The position numbers and the translations under genes are program-made. Below the pieces are notes generated by a model that was not told where the DNA came from, did no database searches, and saw nothing but the letters and a program-made list of their open reading frames with translations. Shown one piece after another: positions 20,031 through 33,423 of a stretch of DNA of 64,000 nt. Origin of the DNA: Prinsepia uniflora (Eukaryota; Streptophyta; Magnoliopsida; Rosales; Rosaceae); assembly GCA_032719365.1 (NCBI GenBank), contig CM064863.1, positions 18,919,137-18,983,136 on the forward strand, given 5' to 3'. Within the stretch, counting starts at the first letter, position 1. Each line of letters begins with the position of its first letter.

Positions 20031-22375
20031 TTTATTTCTTTTGAATTGTTTTTGTAAATAAAAAAATCGTAAAAAAAAATTCTTTTTAAATTAAGTTTTT
20101 CTTTTTCTGTATTTATTTATAAAAATAAAAAAAATATTTGAAAAACAAATTGTTTTAAAATAAAGAAAACGTTTTAAATACTTTTTAATTAATAAAATTC
20201 AAAAAATTCAAAAAACAAATAATTAAAAAAATAATAAAATTAATTCAAAATTTTCTAGTCTTAACTTTATGTTAGTGTAAATATATACTTGTGAATAAAT
20301 CTTGTCAATATGTTAGTGTGAATATCCTTACTTGTGAATATCATTACTTGTGCATAAAACCATACTTGTGAATAAATTGTTCATACTTGTATAAATTGTT
20401 CATATATAAATTGTCATGTTATACTTGTAAATTTTGCATAAAACATACTTGTAAATAATTCTTGCATTCATGTATTAGTCTCGGTTATATGTAGATCACT
20501 TGTACTTCGAAGTTTAGACTTTGATCTTTAATGGAATAGGTGGAGTCTCTTTTGTTAACTCTCACTTATGGTGATTGTTAACACTTGAGTTATCTTAATT
20601 CCTCTGAAGTAAGAAAATTTCGAGGGTGATGTCTAGGACAAGAGACGATACTCATAACAGGTTTTGGGTCTAAGAAAGGGACATCAATGGAGTTTAAGCC
20701 TCGGGATGTCTTGAAATTAGCCCTGCCTCTTATGTTTATTTTTTCTAACCTGGTCACCTTTGAACTTGCCCAAACAGTTGAATTAATCTAAGATATTTAC
20801 TTGGGCCGCACGGACGTATAAGTCTCCATCTAAACTTTGAAGTTATATGAACCATATCTATCTTTGACTTCCTCCGACATGTAAATATTGTTTATATTTT
20901 TTTATATTTGTTTATATCTTAACTTACATTACTTGTCATGACAACTTTAACTTCTTTCTTTCATTATAAGTTGCATTGCATCTTTAATTTAAACTTGCAT
21001 CTTTAACTTATATTTTTAACTTAACTTGCATCTTTAGTTTAACTACGTTGCATCTTTAATCTAACTTGCATCTTCAACTCAAATTGCATCCCAAACTTAA
21101 ATTTTCATATCTAACTTGCATTCTTGACAAACGTGCATATTTGACTAACTAACTTGCATCTCTGTCTAGGCTGGATGGATGTTAAACTTCAAGCGCTTGT
21201 TGGGAGGCAACCCAATGTGTTCCCGGGATGTGAAGGAGTCATCAACGCAGATTTGCTATCTTTCTACCCTTCTCTCTCCTTTATTTTGTTTATTTATTGT
21301 TTTCTTGCTTTATTTTCGTAAATCATTTTCCTTACTTTAATTCTATGTTCAATTACTTCTTATTTTCCTACATTGAGTACAATGTAGAATTTAAGTGTGG
21401 GAGAATGGTTTACAATTTTAATTATCCAATAAAATTGTTTTATAAAAATTATTCAAAAAAAATTGTTTATTACTTTCTTGAGTCTTTTTGTTTTAACTTA
21501 GTGTTTTTAGGAATATTAAGTTGCTCTTTAACTTGTCAATGATATAAATGAAGGGAAATGAATATGTTATGGCTATAAAGATGATCACGACAACTTGAAT
21601 TCGTTTGTTGCTACTTTGTGATTAAGTGTTATAACTTGTAAATAATGCATGTAAATTGGTATATAAGCGAGCATGTTAAGATAAGTATGAATCATATGAA
21701 CCTTATATGAGTTTTAGAACTTTATATACATCTTTTATGAGTGATTCATAAGTTTTTTGTTTAAATTGATATACTTATACCTCATAACTGCTTGCCATAG
21801 TTTTTAATGAACTCTAGAATACTAGAACTTATTCTATGTGATTTTAAAAACTTTTAACTCAACAAACTCTCCGATTTTGGATATGATTAAGGTATTAGCG
21901 TTAACACCATAAATTCAAACATCCATGTTCCCTATTTTGTGCGCACAAGTTGCGACCCCCTTAGTTTTAACCATTTTGAGCCCACATTAAGCCTTTCTTT
22001 CATCATCATGATTATCTAAATACTTGAGCCTAGTATAGACATCATTTACCCTTATTCTAAGGACTCGGTTGAAGACATGAAAATGGTGTGAAGAGAAATT
22101 GATGATGTTTTGAAGACTTTAATGTGTATTCTAGGGATTTACTTACTCAAACTTTATTGTAATATTGACACATGTTATTACCTTGATATAAAAAAACGAA
22201 AAAAGAAGAAAAAAAATTGAAAAAAAAACACAATGTTTGAGTCTCTATCAAGGTAATAAGATTTAATTATGTAATGTTTGAGTTAAGTTTTTTACATTTT
22301 GTAAATCTAACACACAGAATGAATTCGAGGCCCAACATGTTGAAATTAGGCTTATGTTCGAAGGGATGGATTGCT

Positions 22376-25120
22376 TGACAGGACCCGCCCTAAATATCAC
22401 CTCGATAACCGGGGAGAATCCTGCTCTCCGTATGACAGTTGCACACAAACAACCGAATAACCACACAACAATACACTACAAGTACTTTCAGACCAGGGAG
22501 ATTAAACGATACAACCAACTGAACAACAAGTCCACAGTTTCACAGAGCATAATTACAAACAAGATAAGGATAAAACGCTACTCTGCGAACTAACTACACC
22601 GCAATGAGAAAACTTTATGCCTCTGCCTCTGTCTCGGCGTTAGCCCCCAAAACTTGTACCACGACCTGGAGGGTATTAAAACAGAAAAGTGTGAGTGGAC
22701 TAAAATAAGCGGTTATGGAAAACAGTTTAATGAAATCAGGGTTCACCCTCCAGTTTCAAAACATGCATGCATAACTAAGTATCCGGAAATCACTCATATA
22801 AAACGTATGAAAACTTTTACAGTAGCTAATTATAAAAACATGTAAAGCCGAATGTAACATCAGCAAATCAAACTGCTGGATCTATCCGAGTCTTTAAACT
22901 CATATATCAGGCCTTCCCGGGATATCAACGAGTCTTTAAACTCAAAACACAATCAAGGCCTCGGGGGACATCATAGTAACCGAGTCTTTAAACTCCCGAG
23001 TCTTTAAACTCAATCCGGGTCTTTAAACCCAATCCGGGCCCGCCCCCGTCATATCTCATCCGGGTCTTTAAACCCAAAACCAAATCCAGCAATCGTACCG
23101 GGTCTTTAAACCCAAAATCAAATGTAAATCATAACAATTCAGGATCAATTGTGATCCAATTTCCAAAACCAATTTGAAATCACATTTTATCAAAATAGGA
23201 CTTATATCCGAATTCCGCGTTCAAATTCCGAATCTTACTCACAAATCATAATCAAATCATCATTAGAATGTCATATGCACAATTTGTATAAAATCACTCA
23301 TCAAACCATCATCAAAGTATTGAAGAACCCATAGTCTCGAAATACGTAAAAATACGATAAATCACATCGAAAAGCTTGCATTCATGTAAAACAGAAATAT
23401 CATAAATATAATCATAAAATCATATATAGAACCATAAATCAAGGGAGTAAAAATAGTTATGCATGCTCAGTTAGAAATCAAAAGTCCACTCACGAATTCG
23501 AACGCGTCAATCGCGTTCCGTACGCTCCTCGGTTGTCTCGGGAATGTTCTGGCCTGCCAAAGATCACAATTTGGGTCACAAACACTTCCATTAAGCTTAC
23601 ATTAATTCCCCTAATTTTTCGGGATTTTCAACGTAATTTAATTAAAACCCTAAACTTTCGAACTCTCCAAACTATCCCGTACGACGTCCGAACGACTCGA
23701 AATTTAACTCAAAATGTCTGTTACACTGAAAGGATAAAATCACCTGTTGACCATGACCGGAGATGTGGCCTCACGCGCCCTCACGCACCGCCCAAAGTGG
23801 CTGCGCGTGAAAGCCACGCGCCCTGCACAGTGAGCTACAGTGTCGTCTCCTTCACCTGAAACCCTGCTAAACGGGTTATAGACCCGCAACTCGACCCGGT
23901 TAAAATCTCTAACAATTCCAGCTTAATTCCTTCCCTTTTTCCACCGAAATCCTTCCATTAAGTTGTAATTTAGGTTCTCCCTTATTAATTTCCTACATCA
24001 AGCCCTAAATTGATCATTTCACACATGATCAAACAAACGGGTCGACTTTTGAAACTCACTTAAATCAAATTGGTTTTCTAATTAATTGACACAGAAGCTT
24101 CGTAAGACCTAAACAAACATTAAACCGTAACCAATTTCACAAACCCTTACCTGTAGGTAGTCGTCCTCAACCTTGAAATTTTCCAGATACTGGAACTTCT
24201 GTTCTAGGCCAAACCGTGAACAACTTCCTTAGATTTTTGTATGGTTGAGTTCGAAATGAACCCAGAAGACTGTTTCTAACCTCTGTTTAGCTCCTCTTGA
24301 CTCACAAATTAATTTTCGAAATTTCCCTCCATTTTCCAGTTTTCTTCCCGACTCTGTTTTCTCTCCAGCTCTCAGTCCTTTCCTCTCTAGAATGACCCTC
24401 TCGACTCACTCTAACTCTCTATAATCAATTCGTCCTTCACAGCTAACTAAAAGAATCCCTCAGACCCACTGTGACCCTGCTTCCCGCAACTGTCCCAAAA
24501 CTAAAAAAAATGGCACCCCGTGCTCTATCTTCACCACAGTCCTCAGCATGCCTGTTTCCACTCAGCCTTCCTCAATGTTAAACAACTCCCCCCAATGTCA
24601 CTAACATGGTTAAACAATTCACTGAACAGATTTAAACAATTATAAAGCAACTCACCACGGCTGTGTCAGGCTGCAGCCTTGAAATGACCATTTTGCCCTT
24701 CCTTCACAAAATTACCAAAATACCCTTCTCATTCTATAACCGTAACTCAACCGTCCGAGGTCCGTTTTCAGCGTGCCGCCTGTCTACAGACTCAGGGCAT
24801 CGAGACCTTCCTAACGGTCTTTGAATTACGTGAAAAATAGTGGTCGAACAAAAAGTCAACAATTTCCTCATTTTTGACCTAATTACGAAAATACCCTTGA
24901 ACTTCCGAACGTCATAACTTCTTCCCTGAACGTCGGAATTGGATGTGCCACCTGTCTATGGACTCATGACGTCTTGAACTACGTCACAGTCATCGGCCAA
25001 TGTCCGTTCAACCTTCCAAGCAAAAAGTCAACAATTTGACCATACCATTCACAAGGGTAAAAACGTCATTTCATTTATTATTTTACTAATTTATATCCTT
25101 AGAATTTCTGGGGTGTTACA
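22376..25120 (-). mobile_element. Solo Tekay-like LTR (TSD TTGCT)
   Basis: On + it starts TGACAGGACCCGCCC and ends TTCTGGGGTGTTACA, flanked by TTGCT at 22371-22375 and 25121-25125. It is 2,745 bp with no internal region. It is the reverse-orientation relative of the LTR at 92-2849: same GRGT dyad array, same CACGCGCCCTCACGCACC block near 23775. Near its right end the scaffold block 'gtgccRcctgtctaYRgactca' occurs twice (about 24775 and 24950), as in the intact element. The insertion is in the Athila-like internal region. Confidence 0.9.
22888..23113 (-). repeat. Array of seven 14-bp dyads, GRGTCTTTAAACYC
   Basis: Exact copies at 22888, 22930, 22982 and 22998 (GAGTCTTTAAACTC) and at 23017, 23062 and 23100 (GGGTCTTTAAACCC). 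These are the reverse complement of the units at 2191-2399. Again the second and thirteenth bases change together. Confidence 0.85.
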
Positions 25121-25743
25121 TTGCTAACATCATTGCACTAAGGTTGGGAAGTTATGATACGTTTTAGGAATTAATTGAGTCTTGGAACAAATTTGAGCAC
25201 CCCTTGTCCTATATTTTCCTTGCCTCTAAACTTAGCCCCATTACAACCTTGATAAAGACCTTATGATCCTTGAGATGGTAAATTTTGATTAGTTGAGTCA
25301 ATCACTAGAGTAAGCTTATGGTTTTGGTTCATTTGTGCAAGTATGTTTTATTTTTATCATGAGGTGTTTGTTTGAGATTTTACAACAAGTACTTTATTTC
25401 TATTATGTGAGCATTTTTCTCACATACTTTAAGTGCAAACACAAACCCTTACAAATTGAGTGAATTTATGAGTGTATATCCTTATGAGTTGATTCATACT
25501 TGTTATATTCGTGTTGAGGTCCATTTCACCATATTTACTCATTATTGTACTTGTTGAAACATTTTGTTACGACGTATTAACTCTTAAATTCCATATGCTT
25601 AAATGTTTTTTGGTGAAAATCTTTTATGCCATGATGATAATAATCAAATATTGAGACTAATGATTAAAGGTTTACTTGTTTTGAATTCGTAGTTTAATTT
25701 GAGTATCTGTTAAGGACTAGCAAAGTTTAAGTGTGGGGGTATT
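25121..25743 (+). mobile_element. Athila-like internal region, right part, with polypurine tract
   Basis: Non-coding continuation of the Athila-like internal region after the solo LTR. It ends in AAGTGTGGGGGTATT (25729-25743) directly before the LTR start TGATAGG; a purine tract of this form followed by TGATA is usual in Athila-lineage elements. Confidence 0.75.
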
Positions 25744-27264
25744 TGATAGGTCGTTAATTAAGCATTATTTTATATTATTTTATACCCTTTATACTTGATT
25801 TTTAATATTAAAATAATAAACAATTGGATAAAATAATATATTTTGTGATATTTTTGTAGAAATAAATAAAGCTTGTAATTTGGAACGTTTTGGCGAAAGA
25901 ATCGTCCAGATCGGAATTTGAATGAAGAAATTATGAACGAAATTCGGTTGAATTATATAGATTAATCGAAAATTCATCAGCCCATGCCCAAAATCCTCAA
26001 GCCCAAGTCCATTTTGAATGAAACCCAAGCCCACGCAGCAGCCCACTTGTTCGCGGCCTAGTTCCTGCGCGTCCAGCCCACTCTGGTCGTTAACAGGAAC
26101 GTGCAGAACGTCTATCTCCTGCTTCGGAGCGCGCACGCCGATTTAGTCTTCCTCCTGTCAGTGATGCTCATGCGATGTCACGTCCTCTTTTCAGCGCCTA
26201 ACGAGCTGGTCTAGCTTCCCTTGTCAGCAAGCGGCTATCGAACCCACCTCTCATTCTCAATGCACGCATACCGAGCTCCATCACTTGCACTCTGCCATCT
26301 GCCACTGACTCCCATCACTGCAGACTAGCCACCTGCCACCGAAAGTCATACCTCTTCTCAGCCAACTACTACCGAGCCCATTTCCTGCTAAAACTGCTCC
26401 ATTTTGTGCAGTTATTCAACATGATTTCAACCCAAAAATCAGCCTAAAGTCATGATTTCAACATATTAATTTTAATTTTATTTGTAATTTTCACTTAATT
26501 TGTGTTTTATTTTTAGATTTCTAGTGGCACTCCCTCTATAAATAAGGAGGCCATTTCACTTGTAAAGAAGTTCCATTTGGTCTATTTTTCTCTCTTTTGT
26601 AACTCTTATTTTAGTTATTTTCTCTCTACGTTGTAGAGTTATTTTGGGACCAATTTTATCTTCTTGTAGATTTTCTTATTAATTAACTCTCTTTTAATTC
26701 TTGTTTCTAGATTTGTTTTTATAATTTGTTTTTAGATTCATTTCTTAAGTTTCATTTTCTTTTAATTTTAGTTCTTAGATTTTCTTTGTAAATTTTTCTT
26801 TTTAACTTCTTTGACTTCTATTTTAAATATGAATTTATGTTTTCCTTAAGAAAATCCTAGACCGAGTATTTCCGAAGTAATTCTAGAATTTAAGTCCGAA
26901 TTCTTACGTTTTATCCTCCATTTTCATAAGGTTCCTTTTGCTGTTCAGAGAATTTTATGAATAACATTTCATTGTTTCCATTCACTTTCGGAATCACAAG
27001 CTGTTCTTGGGTTCCGAAAGTGTAACTTTATTCTCTTTATTCAAAATCTTGTTATTGTTTCGGTTTACTTATAATTCAATATATGTGATGACATTTTGTT
27101 TCTAAACTTTTATAAGTATGAATGCAATCTTCATGTATTTTACTTTCTGAATTTCTTTTACTTCATATATCTTAGTGCTTAAACTTCAATTTGATGCTAT
27201 ATATTTTATCCGCTAGTTGGTGCATTTTACTAGAATTGAAGAGATTAAATGTTTGAAGCATATT
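25744..27264 (+). mobile_element. Athila-like 3' LTR, left portion
   Basis: Matches 17103 onward almost base for base apart from scattered changes and small indels, including the TATA box at 26537-26545. It is interrupted at 27264 by the 6.15 kb element; ATATT (27260-27264) is the duplicated target. The rest of the LTR is 33424-34091. Confidence 0.85.
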
Positions 27265-29051
27265 TGTCAGGACCCGTCCCAATCCCCCTGATATTAACGC
27301 GGGACTCGCCTGATCCCGTCTGACACGGACCAGAGAAATTTTGACTTTAGCCCGCTCGGGGCTTCAGAGTACTCCAGGATCCGAAGGAGGTATGTGATGT
27401 CTCGGTCTCTGCTACAGCCCGCATCGGCGATCAACCTGAAGGGCAGTCAAAACATTAAAAGCTGTGATTGGACAAAAAAAAGAGTTTCTAAAAACATTTT
27501 ATAAGAAAAGACGTTTATACCCTTCACTAAAAAGCATGCATGCATCCCAAAAACCATTTACCAAAACATTCAATAGGGTCTTGGCCCAAAATCGTAAATG
27601 AAACCAATCATACGGGCCACTGTCCAAATCCATGTGGAACTCAGCCCAAAACCAGTACATATACCATATATCATATACATAAATCATACTATCAATCCTG
27701 TCAGGTAGCACGCGGGACTGATTTCGCATCGATCAGACTGATTCGATGTGAATTAATCCCCAAAAAACCAGTCCTCAACTAAATCACACTCCTCAACGAA
27801 ATCACACTCCTCAACGAAATCAGTCCCAATATGTTCGTTACATCGAATAGATTAATTCACATGTTGAAGTCATCCCCAAAAAACACACCACGCGCTCTCA
27901 CACGCAGCCCAAAGGGGCTGCGCGTGAAGCCCATGCGCCTACTGTTCATCTTCCCTGTCCTAGGATGAACCGGGTTCACCTGGTTTTGAATTGGACCGGA
28001 CCGGCGCAATCGGTCCAGCACCCATTCTCCTTCATTTTTAGTCCTTTTCCCTTCCTTTCAATTCCTAAAGATTTCTAACAACGTTTCCTATCGATCTAAG
28101 CCCACAAAACATGTGAAAAGGGTTAAGAATGTACCTCCCTGATCGAACAATGGCGACGACGACTTCCTCCGTCGTTCACCGTCATTCCAGCCATCCAATC
28201 CCATTGCAAAAGATCCCCATAGAGTCGTCCTTGTCCCTAGGTCATGTTAGAACCAAAAAGGAGCTCAAAACCACCACCAGAACTCATTCTTCAAATTTGA
28301 AACCGTGTGGGGTTCTCAACCTAGCTTACCTCTACCGTCCACGGTGGCCACACCGTCACTGCTGCCCCCCATCAGCCTCAAGTCAAACTCAGTCTCTCAT
28401 GGTTACAGACACAAACACAGGTGTGAAGGGATGATGGGGTAGTGTGTTTGTTTGCTCAAAGGAGAAATGGAGAATGAGGGGGGGTTCGGGTTTGTGAATG
28501 GAACAAAGAGGATAACTGATGATCAGGTGAGAGAGTGAGAGAAGGAAATGGATGGTGGAGATGAGAGATTAGATAAGATGAATGGTTAGGATGAGAGGTG
28601 GGTGAAATTAAATTATAAAATAGTTTAGGATAATAATATTTAATTAAGATAGATCCACTTTTTGCGGAAGTGACCAATGGGATGAGTGACACTTGTCACT
28701 CATCCATGGGTCCCACTTAAATATCTGCCCAATCAGATATCGCCACATCATCCCTGTTTCGTAATGAGTGTATAGTGTAATCGAACTTTTGTAAACCCTA
28801 ACTTTCCCGTCGGACGTCCGATTTCGGCGTGCCGCCTGTCTACGGATTCGTATCGACCCGATCTACGTAACGGTCCTCAGCCCTCGGCCATTGGACCTCC
28901 CTGATCAAAAGTCAATATTTTACCCACGACTAGGGGTAAAACGGTCATTTTGCATCGTTCTTCCGATTTCGCCCAACTAATCACCGATTAACCTCACTAA
29001 TCCTTCATTAGTCACTAATCTAATCCCAAAATTCGGGACGGGTCATTTACA
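27265..29051 (-). mobile_element. 3' LTR of the 6.15 kb non-autonomous element
   Basis: 1,787 bp. Compared with its partner it keeps a segment of about 500 bp (about 27704-28220) including 'aaatcacactcctcaacg' in tandem and the CACGCAGCCC/GGGCTGCGCGTG block. The rest matches the 5' LTR with moderate divergence. It adjoins the polypurine tract. Confidence 0.85.
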
Positions 29052-32000
29052 ACCTTCCCTCCTTAATTAATTTCTTCCTCGAAATTTGAACTATCCCGAT
29101 TCCACAACCACCTCGTGGGAAGCAAATTCGATCTCACCTCATGTGTAAACTCGTACACCAACTAACCAGAACAATACTTGTCTGCAACCAGACGTTCTAC
29201 GAACACTCACATCACATCATCCACACTCGACCTCTTCGATTGAAAATGACCACACATTCCAAGTTGATGCCACCTAACAAACTGTCACCACTTGACAGTC
29301 GTCAGTCGAAAACTGACATTATACTCACTTGTGGTTACACTAACCACCAACTCACTCAACCTGAGTACACAATCACCAACATCTCACTCGACTTATGTGT
29401 GACTGGACCCATCAGAAACCCTATAACCCAGTGCACAGTATCCAATGTCCAGTCCACGTCCTCGACTAATCCAATGGTATCGGAACTAAGCCGACTACCA
29501 ACACGCTCACCAACGTACCCCTTGTATATCCTATATACCATCACCAGACACCACAAGCCTGTCCCGTATCGTTCCTCAAACAACGTAGAAGGTACGTACA
29601 TCCATCCACCAACCAGTCCACTACAACCTAGATCGTAGCCAATCACGTTTCTATTCTGGAGTCCATCTATCCAATCCAGTACTAGACAGATCAAAAACTC
29701 CAGCCCATCAACCATTTCGAGTCCCACAGTCACCCAACCAACATGCCAATGTCTACTCCTATTCACGTAATCCCACACGTACCAAACTGACTCACGCCTA
29801 CCAAGGCGTACCCATTCGTGCCAACCGGCATCCAATCTCACCCACGTCTACCAAGACGAACCAAATTCGAACCTAATGGTTACCTGCTCACTCGATTAAA
29901 ACAGTAGATTCGATTGACTTCATAGGGAAGCCAATCCCAACATACACACTTCCAAGGGTGACTAAACAGTAGACCTACTTGTCGTTTAGTACACCCTGCA
30001 GAATTAACCTCGAAAAGAAGTCATCTCCATCGTCCTTATCCTCAAATATCCAAGACGACACAATAAACTCTCATCCTATCCTGACCATCAAGATCACGAT
30101 CCAGATCCATCACTACGTCACCCGACCAACAACCTCACGATCCTAGATCGTCACGATGCCCAAAGTCCTCCACATTACAATCTCGATCCACCTAGGATCC
30201 ACACAAGTTCTACTTCAGTTAACTATTCTCCAGAAATCTGATCAAAGGGTTTTACACCCTCTTGAATCCTTCGTCAGTCACAACACTCCTCAATCAATTC
30301 CCACATCTAAACAGATCAGTCAATAACGAGACAGGTCGAGACTATGGGTCCTCTCCAATTACCTCGTATCAATCTTTGTCATTCCATCTAGGAAAATCAA
30401 GGATGATCCAAGACGATGACATCAACAATCATCCTACGTGAATGCCAACAAAACTCGCTGCACTCACCACGCCATGTAACCCAACATCGTCTGCCACCAA
30501 GCAGAAAATGAGAAATCTCATTCACCTAACTTCAAAATATACCCAACTCCTCCTGATGACCCAAAAAAAACGCGGGTCTGTTAACCAATGCTGAATCAAG
30601 CACTCCTCTCGTCACCTCAATCACAACCTCTCTCGATTCCGAAGTTCCAACCATGTCGGAACCAACACACTCGTACATCAATCACGTGTCCGTAACCAGT
30701 CTAACTTGCTACCATGTTCATCTATCGACTTATACCGTTTATGTATATCCAAAATGATGTGGACCATCACTACTCGGTCCTCACGTCTCAACTATTGTTG
30801 GGTCCCATCCAGTTCAACTCTATCCGTGATCCACTCCCAGACCACAGATAATGAACACATGCCCATCTAGACGGAGTCACATCTCGACTTGTGACTCATC
30901 ATCATCATAATCACTGGCACCAGCACCAGTACTAGTACTAGCACCAACACACTCACATCAGCATTAGCATCAGCATATAGTGTGCCAATCAGACAACCCT
31001 GGATCTTTGCTCATACTGAGCAACGACCCCATACCTCTCCTCAAGTTAGAGAAACTCTGTCTCCCTCGTACCCCATAACTCTGGGTACATTCACCCTGAC
31101 GACTCATACGAGAAAAGGAAGCGTTCTTTAAACGTCCCCCGATTCATAACCACCATAACTGCAACCACTCTCGATTGTAGTGCTTGCCACAACTCGTGCA
31201 AATTCAACCCCCAGACATCGCTATAGAGACTTCACATCCAACGAAATCAATCGCATCTACTAACTACTCTGTATCCCCACTCCGGGATTCCATCGATAAG
31301 TACCAACTCCGGTAACCTGTCCAACCAATCTCTAACAAAACGTAACTCGACTCGACCAGTGTCGTCTACCAGGTCGTCCATGACCTTAGTTACACCAAAA
31401 CCAACTAGGTCTAACCGATTAATATAACCTCGACTGCAGAGTACAGTCCCAACACTAATGCTGACATGACTAGACCGACCGATGGTCTCGACTCTGAAAA
31501 GTCGTCAAAGTTAAACCACTCGCCAACTCACCTTTCTGAACTATACTTCATACCTTAGGGTTCCAATATCACACCCTAGGGTTCCTCAGAACCCAACTAT
31601 CCTCAGCAGTAACATCCAAAATCTGACCGACCTCGCGGTCCTAACATCGTATGGACGTCAATCTAATCCTACCGTCAACTCAACTAGGGTTCGTATTTCC
31701 AGACCATCACGTAAATGGGTTTCCATCACTCAATTGGGGTTCACATTTCTAGATCACCACTCAAATGGGGTTTCCCCGAACCCAGCTGCTCCCAGCAGCA
31801 TAACCAACTAATGGTCACAACACCAAACCATCGTCATACCCCATTCTACAACATCGTGAAAGACAATCCTAACCTAACCGTCTCATGATCAAAATTCTAA
31901 AGTACTGTTATGTTCATCCTTCCGTAGGGTCCCACACTGCCAACCACGACAGAACTGTGGCAAGCCCGGTATCAAGTGCCGAACCAAGATGATTCACGAT

Positions 32001-32123
32001 TCAATCTTACTAACCATCGTACCGGCATCCTAACTATCAGGTTGATAACGAACTGCAGCCCATAGAGACATCACATCCTTGACTTGTGTGCACCGTAAGA
32101 GCAAACCTTGCTCTGATACCACT
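29052..32123 (-). mobile_element. Non-coding internal region of the 6.15 kb element
   Basis: 3,072 bp, cytosine/adenine-rich on +, full of short phrases such as CACTCG, CAACTC and CCATC. The longest frames (165 and 161 codons, overlapping on opposite strands at 29141-29841) show no domain and arise from base composition. A 'caccagcaccagtactagtac' simple repeat lies near 30920. I see neither RT nor integrase motifs on either strand. Confidence 0.75.
32109..32121 (-). other. Primer binding site of the 6.15 kb element
   Basis: Reverse strand reads TGGTATCAGAGCA, two bases after the LTR end; it fits plant initiator-Met tRNA. Confidence 0.85.
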
Positions 32124-33418
32124 TGTCAGGACCCATCCCAATCCCCCCTAGATTAACACGGGACACGCCTGATCCCGTCTGACACGGAGTGTCAGACTAG
32201 GGAAATTTCAACTTTAGCCCACTAGAGGCTTTAGAGTACGCCAGGATCCGGAGTAGGTATGTGATATCTCGGTCTCTACTACAGCCCGCATCCGCGATCA
32301 ACCTGAAGGGCAGTCAAAACATTAAAAGCTGTGAGTGGACAAAACAAAGAATTTCTAAAAACATTTTATAAGAAAAGACGTTTATACCCTTCACTAAAAA
32401 GCATGTATGCATCCCAAAATCCATTTACCAAAACATTCAATAGGGCCTTGGCCCAAAATCGTAAATGAAACTAATCATACGGGCCACTGCCCAAATCCAT
32501 GTAGGACTCAGCCCAAAACCAGTACATATACCATATATCATATACATAAATCATACTACCAATCCTGTCACGGTTTTCAAAGCCACGCGCGAGCTACCCG
32601 CGGTCTCAAATCCCAAGTCTCCTCAGGGTCCACCCAGGTTCATGTCCGTATATCAATGACCCTCCCACAGAGTCGCCCTTGTCCCTAGGTTATGTTAGAA
32701 CCAAAAAGGAGCTCAAATCCACCACAAGAACTCATTCTTCAAATTTGAAAACGTGTGGGTTCTCGGCCTAACTTACCTCCGCCGTCCACGGTGGCCACAC
32801 CGTCACTGCTACCCCCCCTCAGCCTCAAGTCAACCTCAGTCTCTCATGGTTACACACACGAACACAGGTGTGAAAGGATGATGGGGTGGTGTGTTTGTTT
32901 TCTCAAAGGAGAAATGGAGATGGTAGAGATGAGAGATTAGATAAGATGAATGGTTAGGATGAGATGTGGGTGAAATTAAATTATAAAATAGTTTAGGATA
33001 TTAATATTTAATTAAGATAGATCCACTTTTTGGGGAAATGACCAATAGGATGAGTGACACTTGTCACTCATCCATGGGTCCCACTTAAATATCTTCCCAA
33101 TCAGATATCGCCACATCATCCCCGTCTTGTAATGCGTGCATAGTGCAATCAAACTTCCGTAAACCATAACTTTCTCGTCCGACGTCCGATTTCGGTGTGC
33201 CGCCTGTCTACGCATTCGTATCGACCCAATCTACGTAACAGTCCTCGACCCTCGACCATTTGACCTCCCGGGTCAAAAGTTAACATTTTACCCATGACTA
33301 GGGGTAAAACGGTCATTTTACATCGTTCGTTTGATTTCGCCCAACTAATCACTGATTAACCTCACTAATCCTTCATTAGTCACTAATCTATTCTCGAAAT
33401 TTGGGACGGGTCGTTACA
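32124..33418 (-). mobile_element. 5' LTR of the 6.15 kb non-autonomous element
   Basis: 1,295 bp, starting TGTCAGGACCCATCCC and ending GGGTCGTTACA. Where the 3' LTR has about 500 bp (27704-28220) this copy has only about 90 bp of unrelated sequence (about 32578-32665), so the LTRs differ by a replacement as well as by point changes. Confidence 0.85.
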
Positions 33419-33423
33419 ATATT

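Larger units (their letters stand above)
19278..22375 (+). mobile_element. Athila-like internal region, left part: AT-rich, non-coding
   Basis: No gag-pol similarity is visible. From about 19320 to 20030, and again 20270-20460, the sequence is a degenerate array of ATACTTGTTCATA-like units. From 20970 to 21170 it is a run of 'aacttgcatctttaactt' units. At 21190-21225 lies AGCGCTTGTTGGGAGGCAAC, a phrase common in the non-coding 3' part of plant Athila elements. The 136-residue frame that starts at the primer site is almost only L/I/F/Y and follows the repeat, so I do not call it a gene. Confidence 0.7.
27265..33418 (-). mobile_element. Non-autonomous LTR retrotransposon, 6.15 kb (TSD ATATT)
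   Basis: Flanked by ATATT at 27260-27264 and 33419-33423. The LTRs are 27265-29051 (1,787 bp) and 32124-33418 (1,295 bp), both TGTCAGGACCC...TTACA on +. Primer site (reversed TGGTATCAGAGCA) is at 32109-32121, and a reversed polypurine tract ACCTTCCCTCCTT at 29052-29064; together they fix the orientation as minus. The 3.07 kb internal region has no gag-pol similarity and no long frame. Size, tRNA primer and terminal sequence suggest a LARD-like derivative that uses Tekay-type proteins. A second partial copy is at 12018-15556. Confidence 0.85.

Noticed and set aside
29141..29841. 165- and 161-codon frames on opposite strands
   Set aside because: They overlap each other, match no domain and lie in a C/A-rich non-coding retroelement interior where stops are rare by composition.
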